A stretch of DNA of 64,000 nt from Eutypa lata (lineage: Eukaryota; Ascomycota; Sordariomycetes; Xylariales; Diatrypaceae). Made by a program: the position numbers and the translations under genes. Below the pieces are notes generated by a model. That model saw only the letters and a program-made list of their open reading frames with translations. It was not told where the DNA came from and ran no database searches. The DNA lies in the NCBI GenBank assembly GCA_022661535.1, contig JAKULF010000003.1, positions 2,356,001 to 2,420,000 of the forward strand, written 5' to 3'. Positions within the stretch are counted from its first letter, which is position 1. Each line of letters opens with the position of its first letter. Below are positions 36,185-46,864 of this stretch, one piece after another.

Positions 36185-37522
36185 GCTTATGGATGGGTAC
36201 GTAGATGTGTGCCTCTACTGCTGGAAATGGAGGTGGTGATGTGAAAGGGGCGAAGGGGGGATGGGAGATTGTTGTTGTTGTTATTATACTTACGTTCAAT
36301 GGATGAGGAAGGGTATGTGCGCGTGTGAGAGTGAGAGAGAAGGGGGGTCAGGGGGACTTGGTTAACTAAACGTGCGTTGGAGAGGTAGGTACCTAAGGTA
36401 CATGGATGCATGAAGACGCTCGCTCAGTTCGTACCGAACACCACCGAAGACACGATATCGGACGGGAACTTCATCGTCTCCGTTGGTCGTCGTCGTCTCG
36501 GTTATTTACGTTATACACGGGGACGGGGGAGGCAGGGGATAGGATGGTCGGGGTGTATTTCTATTTCTCTTTAGTTATTCTTTCCGTCTACAATATTGAG
36601 GCTTTCCTCGTTCATATGGTGTTTTTCTTTCCGTTTTAGAAGTCGGTACAATTTATTCCAAACCTGAATTTTGAATTTTCAACCAGGTTGGTGTCATGTT
36701 GCCCCAAGACTGCGGCTCCCTGATAGTCTGATAGCCATTCGAACGGGGGTCACAAGCAAATGGCAATGCTAGTTAATTTAAGCTAATATACACTAAGTAC
36801 AAGGGCAAAACAACTTTCTTTTTTTCTTTTCTTCATCCCTTCCACTTATCTCTAGAACAGGTTCGGGCTAGGACTGTCAGGCTACCTACTCTCAGTCTAT
36901 ACATACCAAACTCTAGATAACACTTTACCGGAAAAGGAAGCAAACGTTCTCTTTTAGACGATCTAATTGGGTTAACTTGGCTACCCATTAAGCTACCAGC
37001 TGGCCGGGCTGCCAGGCCCAGTTTGAAAAAATCCGACACATCTATGATGTACCATATTTGACTAACCTATATAACATACACGAAAATATCAACAAATTTA
37101 GGTAAATAATAACAGGAAAGTTGTTGAAGAATATTTAAATGCAGCGATATGTATTGCTGCTTTCCAAATGGATATATCTAATTTCACCAATTTCTAAAAT
37201 AAGTCTGCTTAAGCGGTTTGGTAGTTAGGTACATTTAGATGCGTCGGACTTTTGTTGAACTGGGCCTTAAGTAGTGTTTGTTGACTCATTACGGAGCATG
37301 TTCTAACTTGTTCCGACGTCATCCCTGAATACCTAGGTAGCCCCTTTTTTCCAACCCAACCCATTCTCTTTATCACCTTGCTCACTCATGGTCATACATG
37401 AATGTCGCAAAATGAATAACTTAATACCTCGTTACAGCTACTATAAAGTTATTTAGTGCTTTCATGTACAATGTCACTTTTTGTTCCTAATTCAAGATCC
37501 AGTATCCCCGCCTAGGTCCCTC
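36185..37522. other. intergenic, no gene seen
   Basis: Short frames only. The last few hundred bases are the presumed upstream region of the first gene of the tandem pair. They are AT-rich, with a CTATAAAG box near 37440. Confidence 0.5.
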
Positions 37523-38635
37523 ATGCAGCAACAAAATGTCACCACGATTGCAGACCCTACAGAACCGCTTATAGACTTTCTTTATGATACATATCCTAAT
37601 ATCTTTCATCTCAAAAGCGGGTCTATCAATGATGAACTGCGCGCCAACCTCAAAATCCAATGCAACGAACTAAACTTTCGTACGGGAGAGCCTAGCAAAG
37701 GAGATCGGTTTATCAAACTCTTTGACCATGAGGAGATGGGGAGTGTCATCCGAAAATATTGGCCTCCCAGCATACCCCAACCCGTTGAGGGCCTGTGCGA
37801 CTCTATTAGGTACTATGCCTCAACAATTCTGTGGAGTAACTTAATGCGTTATATGGGCGGAAACAGCGACGAAGATGACACTAAAGGATCCCTACGGGAC
37901 GATTTTTTCGTAGAGAACTGGGAAACACGAATGTAAGTGAATACCGGACGTTATACTCTGCTTCTTGTCTGGCTGCCCTACTAACAAGGCTGTATCGAAT
38001 AGACCGGAAAATAACGAGAATCTTAATGTAAGGACTGAGGATAACCTCTTCACGGAATGGGCTACCCGTGCTATCTTTCAGCGATGTGACCGTTTGCCAC
38101 ATTGTACTTGCCAGCTATTACAAAATTCGCCTCTCGAAGAAGACAAGCTGTCGGTAGGCGAAGTGCGGTGCATTTGGATGGCGACTCAGACACAATTAGA
38201 CAATCCCGATTATAATAAGAGCCGCATCTTTCCTGTAAGTTATATTGGTTCTAAGCCCAGAGGTACCTGACTTTCACAAGGAGAGCAGTGGACCTGGTCC
38301 CTTCCTTCCCTTCCCAGAGCTAAACCCTCCATCCCCAAGCCATCATCGTATCTCTAGCCGGTCTAATAGACATAAACTAGGTCACCGTAATTTCTATCTC
38401 GGGTTCACAACTTCGCATCGTACAGGGAATCATAGATGGGCACAGCCGTTCCGTCGATGTTCGCAAAACTCCCATGATTGATTTTTCAAACGAGATCGAT
38501 CCGTTCCGTAGCCCTTCAGATGATTTTATTACCGTGCTGCGCTGGATTTTGGGGGATCCAATCGGTAAAACGGACTGGCCAGATGGAAGTTCGGGCACCG
38601 GTGCAGTGGAAGATTTCAACAAGTTGGAGATTTAA
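37523..38635 (+). CDS. unrecognised protein, first gene of a tandem paralogous pair
   Basis: Exons are 37523-37932, 38003-38234 and 38426-38635, giving 283 residues. I chose the ATG at 37523 because the neighbouring paralogue begins with the same MQQQ. Shared landmarks, in order: IQCNELNFRTGEP, SVIRKYW, an acidic NSDEDD loop closing exon 1, RLPHCTCQ, SPLEEDKLSVGEVRCIW, RIFP at the exon 2 end, GIIDGH opening exon 3, and VLRWILGDP. There is no signal peptide, membrane helix or known catalytic motif. Exon 1 is exactly 410 nt in both genes and both introns have the same phase (2, then 0), so the pair arose by duplication of one ancestral gene. The function is unknown. The protein is acidic and probably cytosolic or nuclear (inference). 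Confidence 0.72.
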
Positions 38636-39647
38636 CTAGATTTTTATTCCTATGTAGTTTCGCCTATCATAAGTGGCCTTCTGGGTCTAATACATTCATT
38701 TCACCTTTCCATACGGTATTATCATACGTTCCTGTCAGATTATTGGTAACTTGTGAAAATGAAATATGAATACCTAAGACATCGAAAGCCAAGGGTTTGA
38801 GTTACCACTTATTACAACATAGATGATAGTGTACGGCATATTGCTTACACCGCCTTAGGCTTCTTCTATCTTGCTCTTTTCCTTTCCACGATAAGGTATA
38901 TATATATATATATTCGTCGAGAGGTTCTTGTTATCTACGCAGCCATTTGTGCCGACTCCTGCATTTTTGTGTATATGCCCTTACCTTTTATTTCCCGCAG
39001 GAATGATTTGACTTCAAGATTCGGTTTGACCTCCTCCTCTCTTCCGAGCAAGTGGAACGCATTATTTCTCTGGCTTTAGAATAGCTTATTTCCATTCTTA
39101 TCTTTAATGTTTATCGTCATTGCATTCAATAGATACAGCGCTGCGTCCACAATCTGCTCATATTTATCCCTTGAAGCATTCTCCGGCCACTTAGTGCATC
39201 AATAGAGGTTGGTCTGTTTGCACTGATATAACCATTTTTCGGTAACAGTTACGTCCCGTATGCATACAGGTAGGTAGGTACCTAGATAGGTATTGGTTTT
39301 AATGTCAATGTTATATGATACATTAAGACAATTTTCTTAACTAAATAAGTACTGTAGCTACATATGTAGATACTAACTACATACATGTAAGTATATACAT
39401 ATGTTTCAGCTCACTCTTGTAATTGTGGACCGCATTCCCGAATTGGAGCGACCCAAAGTTACGGTGTAGCTGGAAACCCTTGCATCTATACCTAATCTAA
39501 CCCATCCTTCCATTTCTTTCCTTTCCAATAACGGTACTTACAATTAACGGCACAGAAATTACTCTAAGTCATACAATGATTTCTTACCAAAGGAGACATT
39601 TATTCTAGTGCAGGGGTCAGTGCTCAGCCTATGTTCCATACGTCATC
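38636..39647. other. intergenic between the tandem paralogues
   Basis: This serves as the 3' flank of the first and promoter of the second gene. It carries a (TA)n run near 38897-38914 and a GTAGGTAGGTACC motif near 39272. No gene is seen. Confidence 0.6.
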
Positions 39648-40738
39648 ATGCAGCAACAAGACGCCCCGACAGCTTCAGGCCTTGCAGGCCCAGTCCTTGA
39701 ATTCATCAAGTCTACTCAAGACAAGCTTGATGCTCTTGAGTTAGGCTACTTTCCCGAACCATTGCTTGCCGAACTTAATATCCAATGCAAGGGCCTAGAC
39801 TTCAATACAGGAGAGCCTATAAACGGGGGAGACAAGTTTTTCAACCCCTTGGACAATAAGACACTGGATAGTATCATTGAGAAATATTGGTCTGGAGACT
39901 GGCCACTATATGGTCAAGAAGGCTATGACCGAGGTGGATTTTATAACTCAAAACGAGTATTTAGTCTCGTGATGTACTACATGACTCACAATAGCAACAA
40001 TGACGAAGAGAAAATTATGATAGTGGACCACATGGCCTCGGGATGGGACGCACTTCTGTGAGTGGACAATTTTGTGAAACAAGCAGGAGCTTCTTGACAT
40101 GCAGTCTGACTAACCAAGTTGTGGTAAATAGTTTCTATGACCCCAAGAAGTTTTATTTCCAAACCAAGCAACGACCTGCCCGAATAGAATGGAAGATGGG
40201 TGGGATATTTCTCAGATCTGACCAACTCCCCCATTTGATATGCCACGTAAGCGACTGGTCGCCTCTCGAGGAAGAGAAGCTTTCGGTAGCAGAAATCCAG
40301 TCCATCTGGAGGCTTACTGAATGGCATGCCTCTCATAAGGAATTCCAAAAGAACAGCATATTTCCTGTAAGTTACATTTTAAGTTACTTAGAATACAGAT
40401 GACGAGGAGTTGTCTGTGCCCATTCTTTTTCCTCTTCCAATCTTTAATTTTTCTTGTTGTTGTTTTGTGGTTATTCTATCATCAGTTTCTCTTTAAACAT
40501 AAATTTGCTAACTTCAGTCTAGATCCTGATGTTTTCTGGCTCTGGCTTTCAAGTTCGCATTATACAGGCATACATAGATGGGCGAGCATACAAGGAAGGC
40601 AGGGATGATATTGTCAAGATTTTCAAATCTCCGATTATCAACTTTTCTACCCAAACCGAGCTTTTCTGTCCAAGCCCAGAGAAATTTCTCGTTCTTTTGC
40701 GCTGGTTCATGGCAACTCCTGCTGGTAACACAGCTTAA
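39648..40738 (+). CDS. unrecognised protein, second gene of the tandem paralogous pair
   Basis: Exons are 39648-40057, 40132-40366 and 40568-40738, giving 271 residues. Equivalents of the first gene's landmarks are IQCKGLDFNTGEP, SIIEKYW, NSNNDEEK, QLPHLICH, SPLEEEKLSVAEIQSIW, SIFP, AYIDGR and LLRWFMATP. The C-terminus is 13 residues shorter and the middle of exon 1 diverges. Both splice junctions are conserved to the same codon position as in the first gene, and the introns are similar in length (74 and 201 nt against 70 and 191). Neither copy has stop codons or frame breaks, so both look functional. Function is unknown and no domain is recognised. Confidence 0.72.
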
Positions 40739-41837
40739 CTGGACATAAAGTTCAGCATTAGGGTGGAAGAGTGAACGTGAAGCTAGAAATTCGGGTAGGC
40801 TTCAGTTTTCCTATAGGGATCGACGTTTGGGGGTGATTCTCTTTTAAATTTTCTTTCAGTTATAATACACTCATTTAGCCTTCCCCTACAGCATTTTCTC
40901 GTGTTATCAAGAGCTCATAATAATAACAAAAAGTTTAATCTGAGGAACAGCGAGGTCCTTCTCTGATACTTACTTAGCTTTGGCACCCATTGCCGGGACT
41001 GGGAAAATCTTGTACCCATCGTCTTTAATTTAAAATACAAACGTACAGAAACAATAACGCATATGAAACTTCTTAATGTCAGATACTACCTGTTTACCGT
41101 GCAAGTGGCCCTTTCTCCAAGTGAGCTTAGGCAACCGTGGTGAGAAAGCATGGACCCCGAGGACAATTCTGAAATGTCACTTCTTTTCCTTCCTTAAAAC
41201 ATTACGTAGTAAAAAGTTCCGTTTTCTTCCTGAAGAATAGCTCTTGCCCAAAAGCTACATAAGTTCCCGTGGAAATTAGGTACTACTCTGCAGGACTAAT
41301 CTTAGATCTTTCCTCTTCACACTTCTTCACAAACAAAAGAATCTTCACACAACTGTTCACGCGTACTTCTTTACTGGTACGAACGAAACATCCACACTGA
41401 GGTAATTAACGAAACAACAGCTTGCCATACCAATAATCCATCCTCTGAATGTAAGCAACTAATTGACCAATAATTCCTTCCACTACATACGTCATCAGTG
41501 ACCATTGGGACATCTACAACCTTCAGCCCAGCAACCGTTACCCTTCCTTCCTACAAGTAATTACCTACTTATTTCCCACCTTGTTACCTGAAAATCTCTT
41601 CCTTCTACTTACCTACTAATCAACTCTACCATATCTTTCTTCCACAAGTACATACATATGTACACCCACCCTTCACTTCCACCCACACACACATTTTTCT
41701 TTCTGTAGAAAAGGATTTCCATACTAACACACCCAATCCATTTCTACAGTCATCCATAACTCACTCAACTGGATACTCCATCTTCCTTGCCCATTCTTCT
41801 TCCTCAAGTTATCCTCTTCTCACCACTAGTCATCAAC
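40739..41837. promoter_or_regulatory. intergenic, pyrimidine-rich upstream region of the next gene
   Basis: The stretch 41280-41837 is rich in C and T (CTTCC, CTACC and TTCTTCC runs), as is common before highly expressed ascomycete genes. No individual factor site is assigned. No gene is seen. Confidence 0.5.
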
Positions 41838-42810
41838 ATGTCTACCGACAAGATCGAGAAGAACGGCAAGACCGGTGGCTCCATCCTCACCGAGCGTGAG
41901 ACCGAGGTCCTCGCCAAGTCCTGGCTTTGCATGAAGACTCCGCCCGAGGTAAGTTCTATCGTCTCCCATCGTGAAGGTCACCACTGGTTCAACCAATCGA
42001 CCAACCAGTCGATTCACTGTCTACGTTGTACATCACCCGTCCGTCATCGATATCTACCCATCTAATCACGTTCCCTCTTACTCAGAGGAGCTGCTTGCTT
42101 ACCTAATTTCCTGCCTACATTACTCTCCACCACCTCTACAATCATATATTCCTACACCCATCAACACCCATCAACACCCACACCTACCCCCTTTCCCTCC
42201 CTTCCTTGCCTTCCCCCCCACTCTCCCCCACTCTCCCCCAACACCAACGAAACGAACTCCTAGGACTAACCACCACCACCACCCGCAAAAACAGGTCGAC
42301 AACGAAAAGCTCGCCCGCCTCGCCAACTTCGGCAACCCGCGCAGCGTGGCCAACCTCATGAGCGGCATCAAGAAGAAGATCGCGGCCCACACCGCTGCCG
42401 CCGACGGCGAGGACGGCCAGCAGGACGGCTCCGCCCCCGCAACTCCCACGGCCAAGGGCAGGGGCCGAGGCGGCAAGGGCAAGGGCGCCACTGGCACCCC
42501 TGGTTCCCGCAAGCGCAAGAACGCCCCTGCTGCCCTCGACGACGAGGAGGTCGACAGCGATGGCGATTATGCTATGTCTACGCCTTCCAAGCGCCACAAG
42601 ACCCCTCGCAAGAAGGCTACTCCCGCTGCCAAGGCAGCTGCTGCTGCTCCCGCCGCCGATGAGGGTGTCCACGGTGATGACGTCGACTCTGAGCTCAAAG
42701 CTGAGGTCGTCGAGGAGGATGCCGCTGTCAAGGAGGAGGTGAAGCAGGAGGGTGCCGACAAGGACGAGGCTATGATGATCGCGACCCAGATGGAGGATGG
42801 CGCTGCCTAA
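41838..42810 (+). CDS. small charged nuclear-type protein, unrecognised
   Basis: Exons are 41838-41948 and 42295-42810, giving 208 residues. The first 60 residues form the only ordered part: LTERETEVLAKSWLCMK, then VDNEKLARLANFGN and RSVANLMSGIKKKI, which reads as a short helical bundle. The rest is low-complexity. A basic Gly/Arg/Lys region (KGRGRGGKGKG, GSRKRKN) and KRHKTPRKK look like nuclear-localisation or AT-hook-like signals, followed by an Ala-rich and then strongly acidic tail. I infer a chromatin-associated nuclear protein but do not recognise a named family. The 346 nt intron is pyrimidine-rich, with duplicated CATCAACACC and CCCACTCTCC units. Confidence 0.8.
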
Positions 42811-45114
42811 GGTTTCTGTCGAGCAGTCCATTCTCATGCCTCTTCGACGGCGTGGATACGGGCAGAACTAGATAGATGAATTTCTTCATCTATGCTTAGC
42901 TTCAGTTTCTCACCTTACACATTTCCCTTACGTATCCAGAGGATACATTTACAGTACAGGCAAGGACTTTTTCACCGAATTTTCGGATTGCCTAGTGGTT
43001 GGTGGCGTTGATCATGAGTTGATCATGGTCCATCAGGACGCTCACGATACCACAACGACGTTTATTGATACTTTTCGGAGGAACCCCAAGTTTTTAGATA
43101 GTAGCTACACAAGCTACTTACTTAGGTACTTCATGAACTGAGTCATCTTGCCCCCATATCTGTTCTCGATGATAATAACTACGTGACCTGGTGTGCCATA
43201 CGTCTATATTAATGCAGGTTTGTCGCCGAAAATCTGCGCTTCGATCATCACCAACCAACCGAGAGTCAACCCCCCTGATAATTATGACATAGGGAAGTTG
43301 ATTTTGTAATCCAGAAGGCATAGTATACAATACAGTTAGTTTGATATCAGTATCTTCCTTCAGCCACGAGAAGAAGAGGTAGATGTGAGGCACCAGGTCT
43401 CAAAAGGCAAACGCCACCCCACCCCAAAGGCATTAATAGTGGGAGGGTTCTCGGTGAAGCCGAAACATGCAGCATCTGTTCTCACGATGGGCACAAGGCC
43501 CCTCATAAGGCTGTCACGGAAATCTCTAGTTAGACAGGTACTCTAACAGTAATAGTACAGTAGGAACTCATTCAGTAGCATACAGGTAGCATCTCTACTT
43601 TTACCTACTACAAAACTCTCCAGTAGCAACAATCACATTCGTTTCTCATACTTAACCTGGGGGCAATCACGGACAAAGGAAGATAGACACTGATAGTTGT
43701 CTGCCTGACTTCAGGAAGCTACCATGGCTAGGCAGGAGCATACCAGACCTAGAAGAACCATCCTTATCATTTAGGAAGCTAGGAAAGTACCTACCTAAGT
43801 GTGAGGACGGTTCCCTCTGGTATAACATGGTACTAGCTTTCACGGTTGCATAGGAACACTTCGTAGCTAATACAGCTACACCCATAGAGAGTAGGGAAGT
43901 AAAAGAGCCTTCCATCCTATACCCTCCAACAATTTACTGTTGGTTATTAATAGAACATCAATTCCAAGCCCCTTGTGTCATACGCCAAATTTACAATTAT
44001 GACATCCTTTAACTACATTGAACTTCAACGTGGTTCCTCTACTGGGTTCCCTCGTCCATTCATTCTATAGGCCTTCATTTACTGACTAATTGTTTGGGAC
44101 GGCATGGTATCACCCACCAACATACCACACACCTGACCTAATATATTTACCCTGACCAACTGCTCACTATTAGCCGATCCTCCCTACGCCCTTCCCCTAG
44201 AAGTGCATGGTAGAAACTAGATAGCAACCCCCCCCCCATGAGGTATCAAGCAAAGATGATATAAATCCACCAAGTATTGACCAGCGGGAGCAACGGCAGT
44301 GAGAGAAATGTCTTCAAATATGTTACCCCTACGTCCTAATACTAGCAGAAGCGAACACTCATATCACCTTCCAGGTTTAAGGCTGCACCTCGGTACGTGC
44401 CGGGCCAACGCGTCCAGATTTGGAGTCCAGCATTAGAGATCGAGTTATAGCATATAACGTAGCCTGTATGTAAGTAGTCTGTGATGCTGATTAATAGGGG
44501 AGAGATGATAATTGTATAGTGAACCGACTCGACCAGCCGCAAGAGGCGTGTCTAGTTGGAACCACATGGTATTCAGGTAGGTAAAAGCTCTTGAAAGGCC
44601 TGGGTAATACCAACTCTGGCGGTATGAAGTGAACTTCGTTTCTCCGCTATCCCTGGTAGGTATCAACTTCCCACCCATCCAGTGGCTCTTCCATCATCTC
44701 AAAAGCCCTTCATCTCAAAAGCCAAGTACAGATAAGTACCTTGGTAGACAAAGTCGTGCTTTCATAGCGTAGATTCGATTTCCCGCTTGGAGTGGGAGGT
44801 GTGTGTGCGTATGTGAGCGTATGTGATGGTCCAGCTGGCCTGATCTTAATTTTCAAGCTCAAAACATACTTTTGGCTGGCTCTAATTACGGAGAAAAGGG
44901 GTCGTTTAGTACCAAGTGGGGGCATTTTACATAGCATTACCCGTGTTCTTGTATTAGTGAAAGACATGAACGAAAGCTTGCTGATTCAAATGACTGAAAG
45001 AACATATCTAAATGACGAAGGCCGCGGGTCAGAACCAGATAGATTGCCGTAGGACCTATCAGTTCGCTTAAGTAGTAGTAGCCTAATGGCGGGTGGCACA
45101 TCTACTTAACGTTA
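42811..45114. other. intergenic, no gene seen
   Basis: 2.3 kb without a credible gene. It contains the 3' flank of the preceding gene, scattered TACCTA-type motifs and a run of nine C near 44228. Confidence 0.55.
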
Positions 45115-45195
45115 CCCGTTGGTCCATGCGTTAAATGAACCAACTAGCCAGGGCTTAGTTGGCGAATAATGCTGTAACCTCACTAGTACTGTAAC
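45115..45195 (+). repeat. left terminal inverted repeat (81 bp)
   Basis: It starts CCCGTTGGTCCATGCG and ends TACTGTAAC. Compared with the reverse complement of the right repeat it has two differences, both C/T or G/A transitions. It is not AT-enriched. Confidence 0.92.
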
Positions 45196-45905
45196 TAAAC
45201 TAAGTTTTCTTTATTCTTTTATATATAACTAATTAAATAAAATATATATAAACTTATTTTAAATTCTTTTTAAATATATAACGTTAATCTTATATATATA
45301 TAATTTAAAAATAATTAAAATATATATCGAATAATTTTAAATAATTTTATATATTAATACGTATATTTAAAATTATTATGTATTTTATATATATTTTAAT
45401 ATATCTTTACGAATAAAAATCAAAAAATTAAACGGTTAATTTTATAATTTTTGTTATTTTTTAATGATATTTATATAATATAAAAGAAAATTATAATATA
45501 AGTATTTATAAAGTTATAATTTAATTTATATAAAAAGCTTCGAGATAAAAAAGTCTTCGAGATTACGTAAGTAATTTTAATAAATATATATATTATCGTT
45601 AAAATATAAATATAATTTTATTTAAATTAAAACAACTTATAAAATTTTACTTTTTAAAGTATAAATTTTGTTATTTTCTTTTATATTACGTAATTTAATC
45701 GTTTAATTTTATTATTTTATTTCGTTAAAATATATTTATATTTATATAAATCGTAATATAAAATATTTAATTTTATACGTATAATTTTTTTTTAATTTTT
45801 CGTTTAAATCTTATTATAATACGTATATTTTTAATTATAATTATAAAGAAATTCTTTTTATTATAAATATAATATTTATAAAGTTATTAATTTTTTTAAA
45901 CTTTG

Positions 45906-45986
45906 GTTACAGTATTAGTGAAGTTACAGCATTATTCGCCAACTAAGCCCTGGCTAGTTGGTTCATTTAACGCATGGACCAACGGG
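45906..45986 (-). repeat. right terminal inverted repeat (81 bp)
   Basis: It starts GTTACAGTATTAGTG and ends CATGGACCAACGGG, followed by TA. It is the inverted partner of 45115-45195. Confidence 0.92.
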
Positions 45987-46864
45987 TAGATTCCAAAATC
46001 TAGGAACTTCTCTACTGATCTGGCAACGTGAACGCCTCACAACATACATAGCTTAGAACATCCCCACTCACGATAAGACTGGCAAGTGTTATGATTAATA
46101 ATATATTTATTTACAACGACGCTCTCTACCTATACCCTCTCCGGTCAAAACGAGGGATACCTTAGGTACCCACCGCCAAGTTATCACCGTCGCAATGGGG
46201 CCCAAGAAAACAAACGCTCATGCTCTCATCCGACCCCTCACCGGAACGCATCGTGAACCCATCAACATCATGACAACTGATGAACTCACTCGTGTCTCCT
46301 AGTAATTAGTCTGGATGGCACTCACCCAGCCGGCTCCGTTCTGCTCGTCCCCGCCCGCCGTAAACCAAAGTGAGATATACAGGATGACTTTTACGCAAAA
46401 CAGGGACAAGAAAAGACCTGAATTCCTATCTTGCGTGGGTTGATCATCAGTTCCAGCTATGCATGGGGATGTGGGGGTGCATTATGTTGTGGGTAATGCT
46501 CGCAGTGTAGGGAGATATGTAGATGATAGCGTCAAAATGCAGGTGTCTATGACACTGAGTGTCAATTGTTGAAGTCGTCTAGTGGCAAAGACCGAAGGGT
46601 CAACCAAATAACGAAGGACTTGTGTCGTGGGCAGGTGTCTGGAAAAGCATAATGGCGTCTAAAATCTATCCGGGTGCGATTCGCGTCGCAATGCGGCGAT
46701 GCGAGATGTCTGTATATGCTGATACACTTATACAAATAGTCGAACATGACATGGGAAGAAATTGGGACTCAAAGATAGGCATGGTGAGTAACGAAGTGTG
46801 CAGGCAATTACACCAAGAGACCAGGTCGGTCCCCCTAGAGAATATCGAGATAACTATAAAGTTA
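45987..46864. other. intergenic between the TIR element and topoisomerase I
   Basis: No gene is seen. It contains the presumed 3' untranslated region of the topoisomerase gene. Confidence 0.55.

Larger units (their letters stand above)
45115..45986. mobile_element. 872 bp non-autonomous TIR element, TA-flanked, with RIP-like core
   Basis: The ends are inverted copies of each other (see the two repeat entries) and are flanked by TA on both sides, the target duplication made by Tc1/mariner-type transposases. No other flanking duplication is present. The core, about 45196-45905, is almost pure A+T with residual CpG and no reading frame, like the large block. The element encodes nothing, so it is a MITE-like or deleted copy. 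Confidence 0.88.
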
